Part shown: positions 1 through 12,402 of the stretch, in pieces | Position numbering within the stretch: position 1 is the stretch's first letter | How the letters are laid out: each line of letters starts with the position of its first letter | The notes under the pieces: model-generated | Databases searched by the model: none | Seen by the model: the letters and a program-made list of their open reading frames with translations, nothing else | What the model was told of the DNA's origin: nothing | Made by a program: the position numbers and the translations under genes | Assembly: GCF_003573695.1 (NCBI RefSeq) | Contig: NC_039368.1 | Location: 13,024,360-13,088,359, forward strand | Source: Papaver somniferum | Taxonomy: Eukaryota; Streptophyta; Magnoliopsida; Ranunculales; Papaveraceae | DNA: 64,000 nt | Direction: 5' to 3'

Positions 1-753
1 ATCAATTGGTTCCTGTTCACCTTGATTTATCAAAAGACGTAACAAAAACTCTTGGGTATTTCTGTGGGAGACAGATTTATTCAATCCTATAGACTTTTTT
101 GTGTGAGACAGATTTTTCTATCAATTCTTCGACTTTGGGTCGTAGAAACTCTTGGTTGTGGGTGAGATCAACTAAGGGAATCAAGTGCGTAGTATCCTGC
201 TAGGATCAGAGACGTAAGGAGCGCAACTGTACCTTGAATCAGTGTGAGATTGGTTAGGGTTCAACTACAGTCCAGTCCGAAGTTTATTGGTAGTAGGCTA
301 GTGTCTGTAGCGGCTTAATACAGTGTGGTGTTCAATCTGGACTTGGTCCCGGGGTTTTTCTGCATTTGCGGTTTCCTCGTTAAAAAAAATCTGGTCTCTG
401 TGTTATTTCTTTTCCGTATTATATGTTGATATATAATTGAAATATCACATGTTGTGCGTTAAGATCAATCAATTAGAATATCCAACCATTGGTTGTTGAT
501 TTACATTGATTGACACTTGAACATTGGTCTTTGGTACCGTTCAAGTTACTCCTCTTATATATAATCAGGCTCGCAGATTTCTATTTGCTGATTGCGGATT
601 GAATTATGAGTTAGAGATATTAAACTCTTTGATACACTTTATTCTAGATTGAGTCTGACTGTTTAGTTGATTCTCTAGAAAGTGTATTGGAGTAAGTCCT
701 CTCAGATTGCCACACGAATTCTTGGGTGTAGTTGTTAGACCCCCGCATTTTCA
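1..753 (+). mobile_element. 3' part of a Ty1/copia (SIRE-like) LTR
   Basis: This stretch matches the 3' half of the LTRs at 7657-10498 and 14200-15088. It has the 'tgtagcggctta' motif near 308, 'ggtcccggggtttttctgca' near 345, the 'cctcgttaa' block near 375, and a TTTTCA end at 748-753. No primer-binding site follows, so it is a 3' LTR or a solo LTR whose start lies outside the window. No coding frame is present. Confidence 0.6.
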
Positions 754-3230
754 CTAATAATTGTTCCTCAATTGCCTTAGACCAAGGCTAAGACAACAAC
801 AACTGTTAAAGGCACTCGAATTTCATATTTAAGCAGTCACGGAGTTATAAAGACATCACCGCCTTGTGTTTTGATCCCCGTAAAAGTATTTAGAAAGAAA
901 TTTGTTTTGCTAACTAAACAGGGTTCAGATAACAATTGAGTTTAAGGCAATTATATCCGCACAATCATTTTTCTTCAGTTTCGATGAGTCAATTATTTCT
1001 GCCAAACCTAGATTTCCAATAATCAAGAACAATGTAATATAACATGTTTAAACTGACATGTTTGTATTCTTAAGAACAATACCAAATGTAATAACACTTC
1101 AACAAAATGTAGATGTGTTATGATCATCAAGTGATCCAACCATTTCTCATAGATTTTTAATGACATAAAAGTAAATATCTAAACTAATGTAATATCTGAT
1201 TTTTTGATCAATAAGAATCAGTCTTAGGTGGTCTGCATCGGTCTGAATCTTGATAAAAATCTTTGTGTGTGTTTTTTGTTGCGTGTAGCGTCTTTTGTTG
1301 TTATTGTTGTTGAAGCAGTGGTATTTATTGGAGGCGGAATAAGTTCGCTCTGACAACAAGTTACTTAAATTGGTTGTGATCTTAGAAGATGTTCTTTAGT
1401 TAATGCGTTGCCAAGAAGATATGAGATCTTGGTCTATTAAAAATTCAGAAATGGAGCGATCAAAGTCGAAGCACGAGCTTATTAACGAAGCAAATTCAAC
1501 AAAGCAAGAACTGGTTGTCGTTACAGACGAAGAGTTTTTTTTTTGGAGAAACATATGTCCCAACTTTTAAACCCATCAACGAACAAGCTAAACAAGACTA
1601 AAAAATAGGATGAGATCCATCAATAATAACCCAAACTGAAAACAAATAAGGATCCTAGAAAAAACAGGAAAAAATTGATTACGGTTAATAAAAACTAGAG
1701 GTCTAAACAGAGAAGAAAAAGGATCAAGAGTGCTTGAGCTGCTTTGGAACAAATCTGGGCATATGGAGTTTTTAGTTTTATAGGATTTAATCTCTAATTG
1801 TTTTCAGGAGAAAGATGGTTTTCTTTTTTTTATCTCGGTTTCTTTATGTACTTTGAGAGGATTTTAATCTCTTTAATCCTCTCCGCTTATGTAAACATCT
1901 CTTTCCTTTTTGAAATAACGATGGTAACGAGTACACCACAATATTTTGAATGTCAACCTATACAGACATGTCTTGTATAATTTTACAGAAACGATAACTG
2001 CCAAAACATTAGATCAACAAGGTGTAACTTGGTATATAATTAAGGTTTGAGACCCAACTAATTATGGGACTGTACCAAGTTGATTAACGTAAGATTATGT
2101 TTACATTATTATAACTATAACAATAATCATAGTACAAAAATAAAATTAAATCACGCAGATACACAAAGTTTTGTTAACGAGGAGAACGTTATAGCATTGC
2201 CTGGTCAAACTCACCAATTTTGGTATGTAAAACTTGTTATCAAATTTAGTTGAGTGAAAAGTACATCATGATTTATAGTCTAATAAGGTCAATCTCGGAT
2301 ATGGAATAGAGCATGGTAGTTGAGTATCAAAATTTACCAATCGACCTTGAATATTGAAGACTAAAGAACAACAAAGATATCTACGGGAACTTCATCAACA
2401 AAGGCATGTGAAGACTGAATATCCTATTTACTGAAATTATCTATCATTCTATCTACGGAGACATGTCGTATGACTTTAGCATTATCATGAACTTTGCAAA
2501 AAATAATCTCGAGTACAAGATCTTACTTAGTAAAACTCGAATTCTAAATGCAAGCGATATACAACTTATTGCATAATAAATTCAGAGCAATTTATTATTC
2601 GACATATCGTAATTGCGTATTAAGTTTATAAGGAGCATAAATTTAGTTTTTATGTTCACGAACTGATCTGATCAGTATGCGAACTTGGAACTTATAAATA
2701 ATCAGAGTTCATGAATTATTTCTCTAATTAACTCGCATACACGGACTGATTCGGTCAGTTTACGAACTGATTGATTTTGAGATGTTACTAGATACTTTTT
2801 AATTCTCTAGAACACAGATTGATTTGTTCTGTTCATGAATTGGTTAATTTTAATAGGTTCCTTGAAACTTTTTCTAAATGAGTACACAAAATATTTTTGA
2901 CAGTTAGTGAACTTATCAATACAAAAGGTTCACGAACTTCCAAAAGACAAAATGTTCACAAACTAATTTGAATAGTTCACGAAACCCTTTGGTCTTGAGA
3001 GTTATATACTCCTAGCTTATGCTTGGAATTTTATGAAAAACTTAACCATTGTTCTTGGGAAAACCACTTGGTGCACAACATTTATGTCGACTAATATGCG
3101 GTTGAACATTCTTCTTTGTAATTCAACACAAACTTCTTATATGGTTACATGAATTATATGCAGGAGTTAAGCTTACTTGATAAAAACATAATTCGTAAAG
3201 AAGAAAACAAGTGTATGAGCTCATCTTTGT
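754..3230. other. AT-rich spacer, no gene seen
   Basis: I see no supported gene here; the ORFs of 60-70 codons have no recognisable protein. Around 2640-3000 there are several degenerate 'ttcacgaactgatt'-like motifs. The same motif type recurs near 6060-6130, so part of this is probably eroded copia LTR interior. Confidence 0.5.
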
Positions 3231-4090
3231 TTGTAATCTACCTAACATTTTTGTTATTATAAATAAAGGACTCTCTGCATATTTTTGTGTCCTAGTTGCC
3301 GCTAGAGTTGTCCAATAAAGACCAAGTTTTCTTCGTGAAACTGTATTAGGTTATGAATTTTAAACTCTTTACTAATTGAACCTCGGTTAGACTATATTTT
3401 ACATGATAGTTCTTGATATCCGAATCTTGTTCTTATTGATTATTGTAGTTCTCGAACTATAAATCAGGAACAAGATAAATATAAATCACCGAGTACTCTT
3501 TGTCTCATACTTTTTTGATTTCACAAGATAGATATTTAAACTCTTCTTTGATTTGTTTAGATTAATCTTATGAGGTATAATCGATTAGGCATCTCTATAA
3601 CCATTTGAAGAAAGTAAGATATCCTAATTGTTGAGGTTTGGTTGATATCTTCTATACCTTGAAGATTCCTCATAAGCAAACATATTTCCATTACCTGTAT
3701 TGTATGTCTTCCAAAATAAAATCAATATGTTATCCGTTAGAGGTAGATTAGTTAAAAAGTATCTACTTAGGTCGAAGCAACTTCTAAGTATGTGAAGGAC
3801 GTCGGCTAGGGGAATCAAGTGCGAAAGGTCTTGCGATATCCAAGAGGCTTAAGGAGCACGTCTGAAGTTGAATTGATCGTAAGGACGATTCGATCTGAAC
3901 TATATTCAAGTCATAAGTATGATATTAGACTAGTATCTGTAGCGACTTAAAAACTCGACTAGGTCTAGGGTTTATCTACGCATTGCAGTTTTCCTCGTTA
4001 ACAAAATTTCTGGTGTCTTGTGTTATTTCTTTTCAGCATTATATTGTTTATCTTTATAGGGAGAGGGTACCAAGTACTCCATCAACTTTT
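3231..4090 (+). mobile_element. Degenerate copia LTR fragment
   Basis: The order of motifs follows the LTR at 1-753: 'ggggaatcaagtgcg' near 3808, 'gtatctgtagcgactta' near 3932, 'cctcgttaacaaaattt' near 3993, then 'tgtgttatttcttttc'. The same stretch of the 1-753 copy contains 'gggaatcaagtgcg' near 175. Both ends are indistinct and there is no primer-binding site or coding sequence. Confidence 0.5.
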
Positions 4091-4479
4091 TCGTTTGGAG
4101 CTATAAACAAAACCTAATACAATTGCAAGTAGACCAAATTAATGATCCTTGGACAATATGTATATATACGGCTTATCTTCTTGTTCAATCAATATTTTAG
4201 ATCAAAGATCTGTGAACCTGATTGTATACAAGAACTCTTGACGATCTCAAAATCAATATCCAAGATTAACCCAGTATGTGTCGGAACAGTATAAAACCGA
4301 ATTCCTACAAGAAAATATTTCAACATACAAACTTTCAATAACAAGTCTTGTAGGTTCGTCTAGGTTGTTTATATAATCACTTGCTTTTACTTTAATTATA
4401 TCAAGCACAATTATAATGCGGAAGTAAAAATCAAAGAAAGACACAAAGAAATTTTGTTAATAAGGAAAATTTTATGTGC

Positions 4480-4499
4480 AAAAAAAAAAAAAAAAAAAA
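4480..4499 (+). repeat. A20 homopolymer
   Basis: Twenty A residues in a row. On the minus strand this T-run stands where the other LTR copies carry 'ggtttttctgcatttgcgg', so it looks like an expansion inside the inverted LTR. Confidence 0.9.
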
Positions 4500-5339
4500 C
4501 ATCGGGGCCTTGTCCAGTTTGAACACCGAGTTGTATTAAGACGCTACAGACACTAACCTTCTATCAGACTGGAATGTAGTTGAGATTGAATCCACCCTTC
4601 AAGCAATTCAGCTACAGCTGATCTCCTTACGTATCTTGAACCTTGCAAGACTCTACGCACTTAATTTTCTTAGCTGACGTCCTTTACAGCCTAAGAGTTG
4701 ATTCAGTCGTGGTGAAGACTTTTTGGTATTTTGAATCCACAAAACACCGATTTTGGTTTCCCTTTAGGTGTGAACCAAGGTCTTGGAAGTCTTGTATTTG
4801 TTTCAAACAACTACCATGTAAAAGTAGATATCAAAACAAACTCATAGAATTAGGGTCGATACTCTTCAAAAGTTGTAGAGATACCTAATTATTCTACAAC
4901 AAGAACAACTAGCATAAATCTATAGATATATTGTTAAAAATTCTTAAGGAATTTATGAGACACCTTAATTGAAATTTTATTTTTAACCCAGAGTGTCGGT
5001 ATACAATCGTAGATTGAAATCAATCAAACTTAGGGTTTATGATCAAAAAATATTGAATAGCCTTATATCATAAGACAAAGACCGTAAAATAGACAAGAAT
5101 TATTGATTAACCTGGATTACAAGTTGTGTAAGTATCAAAGATATTATTACCAACTCGGCTTTGCGATCCCCAAGGTAGAGACTTTTTTGTATCACTCTTA
5201 TTCATGAAGAACAGAAGTAGTGGAAAACAACCTTATGAAGCTTACACCAATTTTCCAAGGGATGAATTATGTAGCTTGCATGAAACCTTTATTTATGGTG
5301 AATGGTTGCTTGAATACTAAGCAAGTTCTTGAGCTATTC

Positions 5340-5365
5340 AAGACTCTCCTTATTTTGAGAGTCTT
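5340..5365. repeat. Short perfect inverted repeat
   Basis: AAGACTCTC (5340-5348) and GAGAGTCTT (5357-5365) form a 9-bp perfect stem with an 8-nt loop. No gene is adjacent, so no role is assigned. Confidence 0.6.
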
Positions 5366-6529
5366 TCCTAAGATACAACTCTTGCATAAATAATTACTTT
5401 AGCATAAATTGTATTTTTGTAAAATATATCACAATTTAACTTAGGGATGAGTTTAAAACTTTATACACACTTTAATACGACAATCAAAATTTTCTTATGT
5501 AATGGATTTTATATGCCAAGTAGATTACTTCTTTTACGCTTTTAAATCGGATTCTCATAGGCTTCATGGTGTTTCAATCGTATTGCACCAATCGTCTCAG
5601 AAGTATCACTGAGGAAAATCTATTTCGATAAGACTGGCCTCTACATCTACCTAAAGATCAAAGACTATCGGAATCGATTGTGGTAACAATGATTTGTGCA
5701 TATTACTCCCTATGGGGATATTTAAATCTTAATGAAGAAAACAATTCAAAATGGAAGATTTCTAAATCGCAAGCCATCCCTCTCTCATCATCAGTCTTCT
5801 CTTTGAGTTACATGTATTCAATACTTATGATGTTTTGCAATTCCTTTGTAATTTTGATACATAAAACTTGTATATTTTCATGTTTTTCATCAGGGATGTA
5901 TTTGGGCATGATGTATGAATTTTTACTATTTTCAAGAATTAAGAAGAAATATTTTCTTCAATAAAAATAAATAATAATATGGCAATCAATTGTATGTGGA
6001 AGAATAGCCATCTTTCCTAGATGAGGAAACGTCAAAAACTTGACTGAAAAAGGCAACTAATCATGTTTTTGCGCTCAAGTCCGTGAACCGTTACAAACAG
6101 TTCGTCGATTGTTTTCTATTCACGAACTGCAACACTTATTAAGTGTTGCTTTAATAAATCACTCATAACTTCTTTGTTATAACTCGGAATTGAGTTATTC
6201 TCGGCTCGTTGAATTCGTATGCTCATTTACTACAACATGAGAACCTTTCCATGGATAAAGGAAATTCTCACTGAATTTTTGGCTCAAATATCCTCGAGTT
6301 ATACATAAATGTATATTTACCGTCATAGAAATTGTTCCATAGAGTGAGCCACTTGTTTCGATAGATAAGAAAGGTAGAATTAAACAAGAGTTACAAATGA
6401 AATCAGTCACCCCATACCTTTTTTGATGAAGTCCTCGTTGATGTCTTCGTTTGATCTTCAATCTTCGAGGGTTATTTAATCGAATTTTATATAGTGGTGA
6501 GAAGGTTGTCGTTCTCTCGGACTTGGGAA

Positions 6530-7534
6530 GATTGATTTAAGATTATGGAAATAACTGAGACTATGGATTCCACCATTGACCAATTTTTAAGTGATTCAGT
6601 TAACAACAATATTTATGCAATTCATACGTTCAATTTGATTCTAACATATTGCCAATATTAGATTTCCAAAATATTAATTGTTAATCGCAAGTCTGGAACA
6701 TCAAGAGCTCTAAGCTAAGCATGCATCATCAAGAAAGAACACAAATAATTAATCAAAATCTTATAATCAATTATAGTTCAGTGCAAACAATCATAAAGAA
6801 ATTGCAATAATAAATTAATAAGAAAATACCACTTTATTATTGGAACAACGCTCCCTCCATAATCCCAGCATGTGATTTTAATTCCTCATAATTACAAAGA
6901 AAACAAAATAGAAGAAATAAAAGAAAATTGTGAAACTGGCTACCGGCTCACCGGCTCCCCCTTGATTGTGCTTTCTTGCTCTCTATTTATACACACAAAC
7001 CCATTAATCAAATATATTCTTCGATAACTCCAAAATATTCTTCTTTTTAATTAAAAATATCTTCAAGAATTTTTCTTCTTCTTTATATTCTCTAAATTTC
7101 TTTATTATACCCAAATCTTCTTTAATTCGCAGAATCAAATCCAAGAGAAAATCCTCTAAGATATCTTTCATGTTTAATAGAAGATAACTTCCTTTTTTTC
7201 AAAACTCCGGTAATTAATACTCATAGATTTCCTGTTTATAAGGAAGAAGATATTCTTGTCTTAAAAATTGTAAATCCTTTACGGTTGAAACCCAAATTTC
7301 TCGTCAATATTCTGTTTAAAAATGAAGAAGAAGGTGGTGACCCTATCCAAAGTGCAGGTGCCTTTATTAATTTTCTCAGAGAGGTGCAAGCATCACTATT
7401 CGAGCAACTTTTTCCACACAAGTTTATTTCTCCAAAAACACCTACACAAACATAAAAACACCATAATAAGTACAAAATCAAGCACTAACAATAGAGACAC
7501 TGAGGACAATTCAGACACAAAAATGTGTCTATCA
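6530..7534 (-). mobile_element. Truncated Athila-type LTR (LTR1 family)
   Basis: The segment from about 6545 to 6890 is a diverged match to the LTR at 19495-19860: 'ggattccac', a 'tggaacatcaa' equivalent, then 'agcatgc'. Positions 7395-7534 match 20712-20850 almost base for base, ending in GTGTCTATCA. The opposite end (TGATGTGTT in complete copies) is missing. There is no primer-binding site or coding sequence, so it is a broken solo or residual LTR. Confidence 0.7.
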
Positions 7535-7656
7535 TTATTCAATGATTTCTAATACTCAACTACACACTTCTAATCCTAGTACGAAATTTGACTTTAGTAA
7601 ACTAGAAATCAAGATATAATTATGTACATCTAACATTGACAAAAAGCTTGAGAGAG
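7535..7656 (-). mobile_element. Small piece of the older inverted LTR
   Basis: This lies between the Athila-type LTR fragment and the start of the copia element at 7657. On the minus strand it reads on from the LTR start kept at 15089-15131. The assignment rests on position and on a near-match duplication (GAGAG at 7652-7656, GATAG at 15089-15093). Confidence 0.35.
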
Positions 7657-8389
7657 TGTTAGAGCATAGCTCAGTTGAACCCACCAAGCGTTGGTATGTC
7701 AAGTTTGGTTGTCATATTTTAGTGAATCAAAACTCATGTTAAGAGTCGCTTGATTATGTACTAGAGACTTCGTGTAGGTTAGCTAGAAAGTATTAGGATA
7801 TGAGACACTGCAAGTATTGCGAAGACTAAAAGATGTGAAGAAGCAAGGAGCTACAACGACAACAATCATCCTTCCACTTGAGATTAGTGATATTTGACTT
7901 GAACTGTTTCATTCACTAACGTATCTTTCAAGTCGTGCATATTGAAAACAAAACTGCGAAGCATGTTTGAACTCTAGATAGACATAGTATTAAGGAATAC
8001 AATACGAGGTTTATTGCTTAACCATTAAACTTTGTAGATAAGACATCGCCATAATTATTTGAATGCTATTGTGATTATGTATGGTTATGAGGTGAGAATT
8101 TCATCCTAGGGAACAATGTTTACATGTGTTCTAAGGAAGTAAATTCATGAACTTGGTTTGTGAATCGAAAAGGAAATCACCAGGTGTTATTGGTTTTGTT
8201 ATTCATTGATTATCTTATGAACAACCAATATGTGTGATTATTAGAACCGCTCATGACTTGTTTGCGTTCTTGGTAAAATTATTCACAAAGGCCCGACTTA
8301 TGTATTGGTATGACTTTTATTAGTGAAACCGATCTTAAGTAATCACCTGAGATGGTATGATCGGGTTTGTGATTTTATGTCTGACCAAA

Positions 8390-8600
8390 ACTGGGAAAAG
8401 GGGAAACGATCCTAGTAAGAGGTGCAGTACATCACAAAGGGGAACCAATCCTTGTATGAGGTGCATCAGGTTTATAGCAGAAAGGGAAACCAATCCTATG
8501 GACATGTGCAACACGTTTTTAGGAAAAGAGGAACCGATCCTATGGACATGTGCAACACATTCAAGTTAGATACCATATATATGTGGAGAACCGATCCTAG
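8390..8600 (+). repeat. Degenerate tandem repeats in the 5' LTR
   Basis: Five imperfect units around 'gaaccgatcctatggacatg' and 'gtgcaaca' follow each other. They make the two overlapping 60-70 codon ORFs at 8357-8607, which I do not regard as genes. Confidence 0.7.
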
Positions 8601-9150
8601 TACCTAGTCAACCGAATTTTGGAAAGCTAGTATGACTATGCACAGTACTCACATGGAGGTATAACTTAAACTTGTTTTGGTAGAACCGTTAAACCCATGA
8701 TTTGTGATTGAATGTTATTTGATCAATCGCGTAGTTCTTGAAAGTCAGATGAACCAATTCTAAACTTTTTTGGAAGTGTGGGAAATCGGTTTCAAGGTTG
8801 TAAGTATGAAAGAGAACTTACAAAGTTAGGATGTCGACATACTTTGAACACGTGTTGTGAATGTTTATTATTTAATTGTTCAAAGTTATTCCTTAATAGC
8901 TAAGGGAAGAGAATCCCAGGATCGAAACACAAATAAGTTAAGAATTTTTTAATTAAGGTTATGAATTTTATTTTTAGGAAAATAAGAATTAGTAATGTGA
9001 ATTTACTAATTAAAGATTTTCTGAGAAATTTCGATCATTATTTTTGGACAGAGCATTTCTAGGAATTATGGAAACCGAATTTGTGCTTTAATGAATAACT
9101 TGAGAATATTTTCGGTTTTTGAAATTCCTTGGTGTCCATAATTCCTAGTC

Positions 9151-9158
9151 TATAAATA
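9151..9158 (+). promoter_or_regulatory. Candidate TATA box of the copia LTR
   Basis: TATAAATA lies about 1.35 kb before the LTR end. It is in the segment kept only in the 5' LTR and is the best promoter candidate there. Transcription start was not determined. Confidence 0.45.
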
Positions 9159-10500
9159 CTTGAAGTTTGCATTTCTAGCAAACTAATCCTTCGTAACAGC
9201 AAACTACCTCTTTTTGTGCTGCTACTGGTGAAGCCGCTTATTCGGAGAGGAGAGTAACCTAATTAGGCGAAATCTGTTACGACCGCTTAGTTTAAAGTCT
9301 TCTTTGGGATTGAGAAGCTTTATTAGTACCATTGGTGGGAAACTAGATAATTGTGGTTTATCCTTTGTTTTCGATTGATTTGATTGACTAACGGTGGTTG
9401 AACTTTGATTACCCCTAGTTTGTTTATTCTTGAGGATCTTCTCTTCTGATATAAGATTCACTCAAACTAGTTCAGAGTTTCGACAGGGATCTTTAGACTG
9501 TTTGTAGTTCTAAAGACGATCTTGTGATAATCCATTGTTAACAGACTTCTTTCTGTGCGTGATTGATCACAAGAGACTCAAGTGATTGTGTGCTGGTGAT
9601 TATTGAAGATCTAAGAAGGTTTGAAGAAGAAGAAGATATTGAAGACTTATGATTTGTGGGTTCATAATCTTTGGTGTGCACAATACTTGTTTCGGTAAAA
9701 AGAGGATCCAATTAATAATCGTTTTTATCCTCGTGATAAAATTGGATTGATTAATTGAGTAGATCGGCATCAACACAATTCTTTGGATTAAGAGTGTTGA
9801 TCGCAAAATCTTAACGATTACTTTGGTAATTGAACATAAGATAGATCTAAGGACCTAATGAAGGAGTTTATGTTAAGATAAACAGAAAATCCTTTGTCCA
9901 ACTCATATCACTTGGTTGAAGAGAGTTGATACCAAACAGATTTATTGTTCCTTTACTATTTGGAATACGAACCAAAGGAATTTTTCCAAGTACGTGACTT
10001 ATTTATAAGTTGGAGGCGTGGGAATACAGACAGAACTAGGTGAACTATAGTTTTAGTTGCTTGGTCTCAACTGTACGAAGTTAGGTGTAATTTTGTGTAG
10101 CGGCTTAATCCTGAGAGTATTCATTTCTGGACAAGGTCCCGAGGTTTTTCTGCATTTGCGGTTTTCCTCGTCAACAAAATCTGGCTGTGTCATTTACTTT
10201 TATCTTCCACAATTATAATTGTCTTTATTACAAATTAAAGTAAATTACACAAACGTTAATTCCTATTTACTTGATAAGTGAATCCTATTGTGTTTGGTTA
10301 AGTTCGAACCTTTTTATCGAGTAAACATACTTCGTTGTTATATTGTCTCGATCATGTATCCATAGACGATCACACGAAGTGTGAACCGATTTTTTTTCAT
10401 TGTCTCGACTCAGTCCATAGACAATCACTTTCGGAGAAAGGACTTATAGGTAGGAAAAGTTTTAGATTGAGGTATATTTGGGTACCCTCGTCTTTTCAAT

Positions 10501-10512
10501 TGGTATCAGAGC
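10501..10512 (+). promoter_or_regulatory. Primer-binding site, tRNA-iMet
   Basis: TGGTATCAGAGC, two bases after the LTR end, is the standard complement of the 3' end of plant initiator methionine tRNA and the usual primer site of plant Ty1/copia elements. Confidence 0.95.
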
Positions 10513-10576
10513 GGGAAAACACGAAAGATCTAACAATCTGTGTTTGGTGCAATCCAACCTATAAGAAACTGAATCT

Positions 10577-11712
10577 ATGTCCGATTCAGTTAACGTTATG
10601 CAAGAGTTTGACTACTCAAAGGTTGAAGATGTTACTACTTCGTTGACTCATGATCCAGGAGTTGCGAAAACATATGTGTCCATCTCTGATGGAAAATAAG
10701 ATGCTGATAAAGAGTTGGTAAAACTCCTAAATCAGATAAACTATTTTTCCTCTAAAGTGCTGATATTAAAGATGGATACAAATCTTCTTAAACAAGAGAT
10801 CAGAGATAAAGACATTCAATTAAAGATTCTAGCCATAGAGAATATGAATCTCACTGTCAAATTAAAATCTCTTGGTAAATCTCTTTATCAAGAAAAAGAG
10901 ACATGTCCAATGATTCTAAATAATGATGCTGTTGCGGTTTCTTCTGATGAGGAAACTAGAAGTCCTTGCTCGACTTTTACAGACTGTGATAAAACCGGTT
11001 TAATCACATCTGAAACAGATCAAGATGATGGTAGTTTGCCTAACTACATCAAGTTAGAGGAGGATGAGAAACCAGCTTCTAGATCTACTGATGATCAAAC
11101 GGAATCTTGTCCAATGGAAACTTTGAACCGATTTCGTAACGATGATCTTAAGGAACACAATTTTTAGTCACTTGACATGAAACTTATACTTCTTCAACAT
11201 ACGGCGGAATTTTTTTTGAAGGAAGTTTCTAGTCTTAAAAAACTGAAAGACCATTCCTCAGTAGAAAGACATATTATACCACATCCGATAAGATCAACTC
11301 AAAAGAGTCAGAGGAAAGAGTTGATAATCGATTCTGGAAAAAAGTTCATCCTCTCCCATATCGAAACAAGTCTAGTTTTGATGAAGAACGACTCCAGAAG
11401 GAAGGGAAAGAGAGAATCTCTGCTAAAAGAAACAATCAGGAATTTCCGATAGTTGTTTCAGACAATCACACTAATGTGGAAAAAAGGGAAGTCCTTAAAA
11501 TGAGAAAATCTTATGAAAATATAATTGAAATAATTAAGAGAGATTTATCTATCTCTATTAGTACAGTTTCTCCACATGATCATATTTCTAGAGTTAGAAA
11601 AGATCATCGTCTTGGGAGAAATTATGTTGGGCAAAAATTCCCAAAGATAAACATGAACCGTGTTTCTGATATTCAATGTAAGCTAGAAAAAGCTTACTCC
11701 GATGCAACTTAG
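10577..11712 (+). pseudogene. ORF1, Gag-position coiled-coil protein, decayed
   Basis: The first ATG 65 nt past the primer-binding site opens a frame with stops at 10697 (TAA) and 11165 (TAG). The frame then shifts by one between about 11200 and 11440 and continues to 11712, about 378 codons in all. The best preserved part (10715-11167) is a charged, heptad-like segment rich in K, E, L and I, followed by an acidic S/T/D-rich tail. I see no CCHC zinc knuckle and no standard retrotransposon Gag motif. Position suggests a structural Gag-like role. It is not a functional gene as it stands. Confidence 0.55.
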
Positions 11713-11955
11713 TTGTATCGAGATTGTGCACTCTCATCCCTTTTTGTGCTCTTAATTTTGGATGAGAAAAGCACATAAAAACAAGGGCATATGTTAATGG
11801 TAGTTCCCATTTTCGGTAATAAAAGATATTTATGGAATGTATTTTGATTCTACCCCCTTAAATAAAAAGAGAAGTTCAAAAACATATATGTGTATATTTT
11901 CGAAAACCCTGTTTCAAAAATCTTCTCTCAGGATTATTGTATTTCCTTGATAAGG

Positions 11956-12402
11956 ATGCCTCCTATAACTCGCAGTGTTACAAGGAGTGATATACGGGAA
12001 GCACGAAAAGTAAGAAATTGTCAAGGGGTTGTCCCATGTCGAAGAATCATGAAGATTATCTTGAGAATCGAACCTGATCACAATTCTGTTAGATATCAAG
12101 AAGAATCATGTCTTTTTGGTATCAATGATTCGATTTTAACCAAGTAGTTTCCCACTGATGGTATGAGTAATGTTATGCATGAGTTTTAAAAACTCATAGG
12201 AAATCTCTTTACTTTTGTTCAAGATCGGGGTGAACTAAAAGATAAAATAAAAGAGATGAAAGGTGAACTTGCAGATTTGAAGCTTCAACTTGAAGTTCTC
12301 GAAAAACAGAGAATGGGTACAGATAAGTCTCTTGAGACATGCTTTAAGAGTTTGAACACTGAAGAGACCTCAGTGAACAACAAAAGCACCACTAAAGATT
12401 AA
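11956..12402 (+). pseudogene. ORF2, small basic then coiled-coil protein, decayed
   Basis: The frame starts with MPPITRSVTRSDIREARK and ends with TAA at 12400-12402, with in-frame stops at 12145 (TAG) and near 12187 (TAA), about 148 codons. The N-terminus is Arg/Lys/Ser rich. Residues about 90-125 form a strong heptad coiled coil (the GELADLKLQLEVLEKQ stretch). It sits after ORF1, where autonomous relatives carry pol. It resembles no pol domain. It could be the remnant of the extra downstream ORF seen in SIRE-type elements, or a new small protein of a non-autonomous family. Confidence 0.45.

Larger units (their letters stand above)
4190..6529 (-). mobile_element. Main segment of an older inverted copia LTR
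   Basis: Read on the minus strand, this carries the same LTR landmarks as the plus-strand copies: the inverted 'gtagcgtctta' block near 4545, the inverted 'aaggccccga' block near 4505, and the inverted 'ttaacaaaatttc' block near 4450. With the pieces at 7535-7656 and 15089-15131 it would make one LTR of about 2.5 kb, close to the 2842-bp intact copy. The joining is inferred. The ORF at 5680-5964 has no family features and I leave it out. Confidence 0.45.
7657..10498 (+). repeat. 5' LTR of the copia element, 2842 bp
   Basis: It starts TGTTAGAGC and ends TCTTTTCA, directly before the primer-binding site. About 7657-8060 and 10037-10498 align closely with the 3' LTR. The roughly 1.95 kb between them is absent from the 3' LTR. 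That extra part contains the short repeats at 8390-8600 and the TATA box at 9151. Confidence 0.9.

Noticed and set aside
1798..1980. Small hydrophobic ORF
   Set aside because: 60 codons in AT-rich spacer, without any family feature or regulatory context.
5680..5964. 94-codon ORF
   Set aside because: It lies inside the eroded inverted LTR. The hydrophobic composition reflects T-rich DNA, and no homologous motif is seen.
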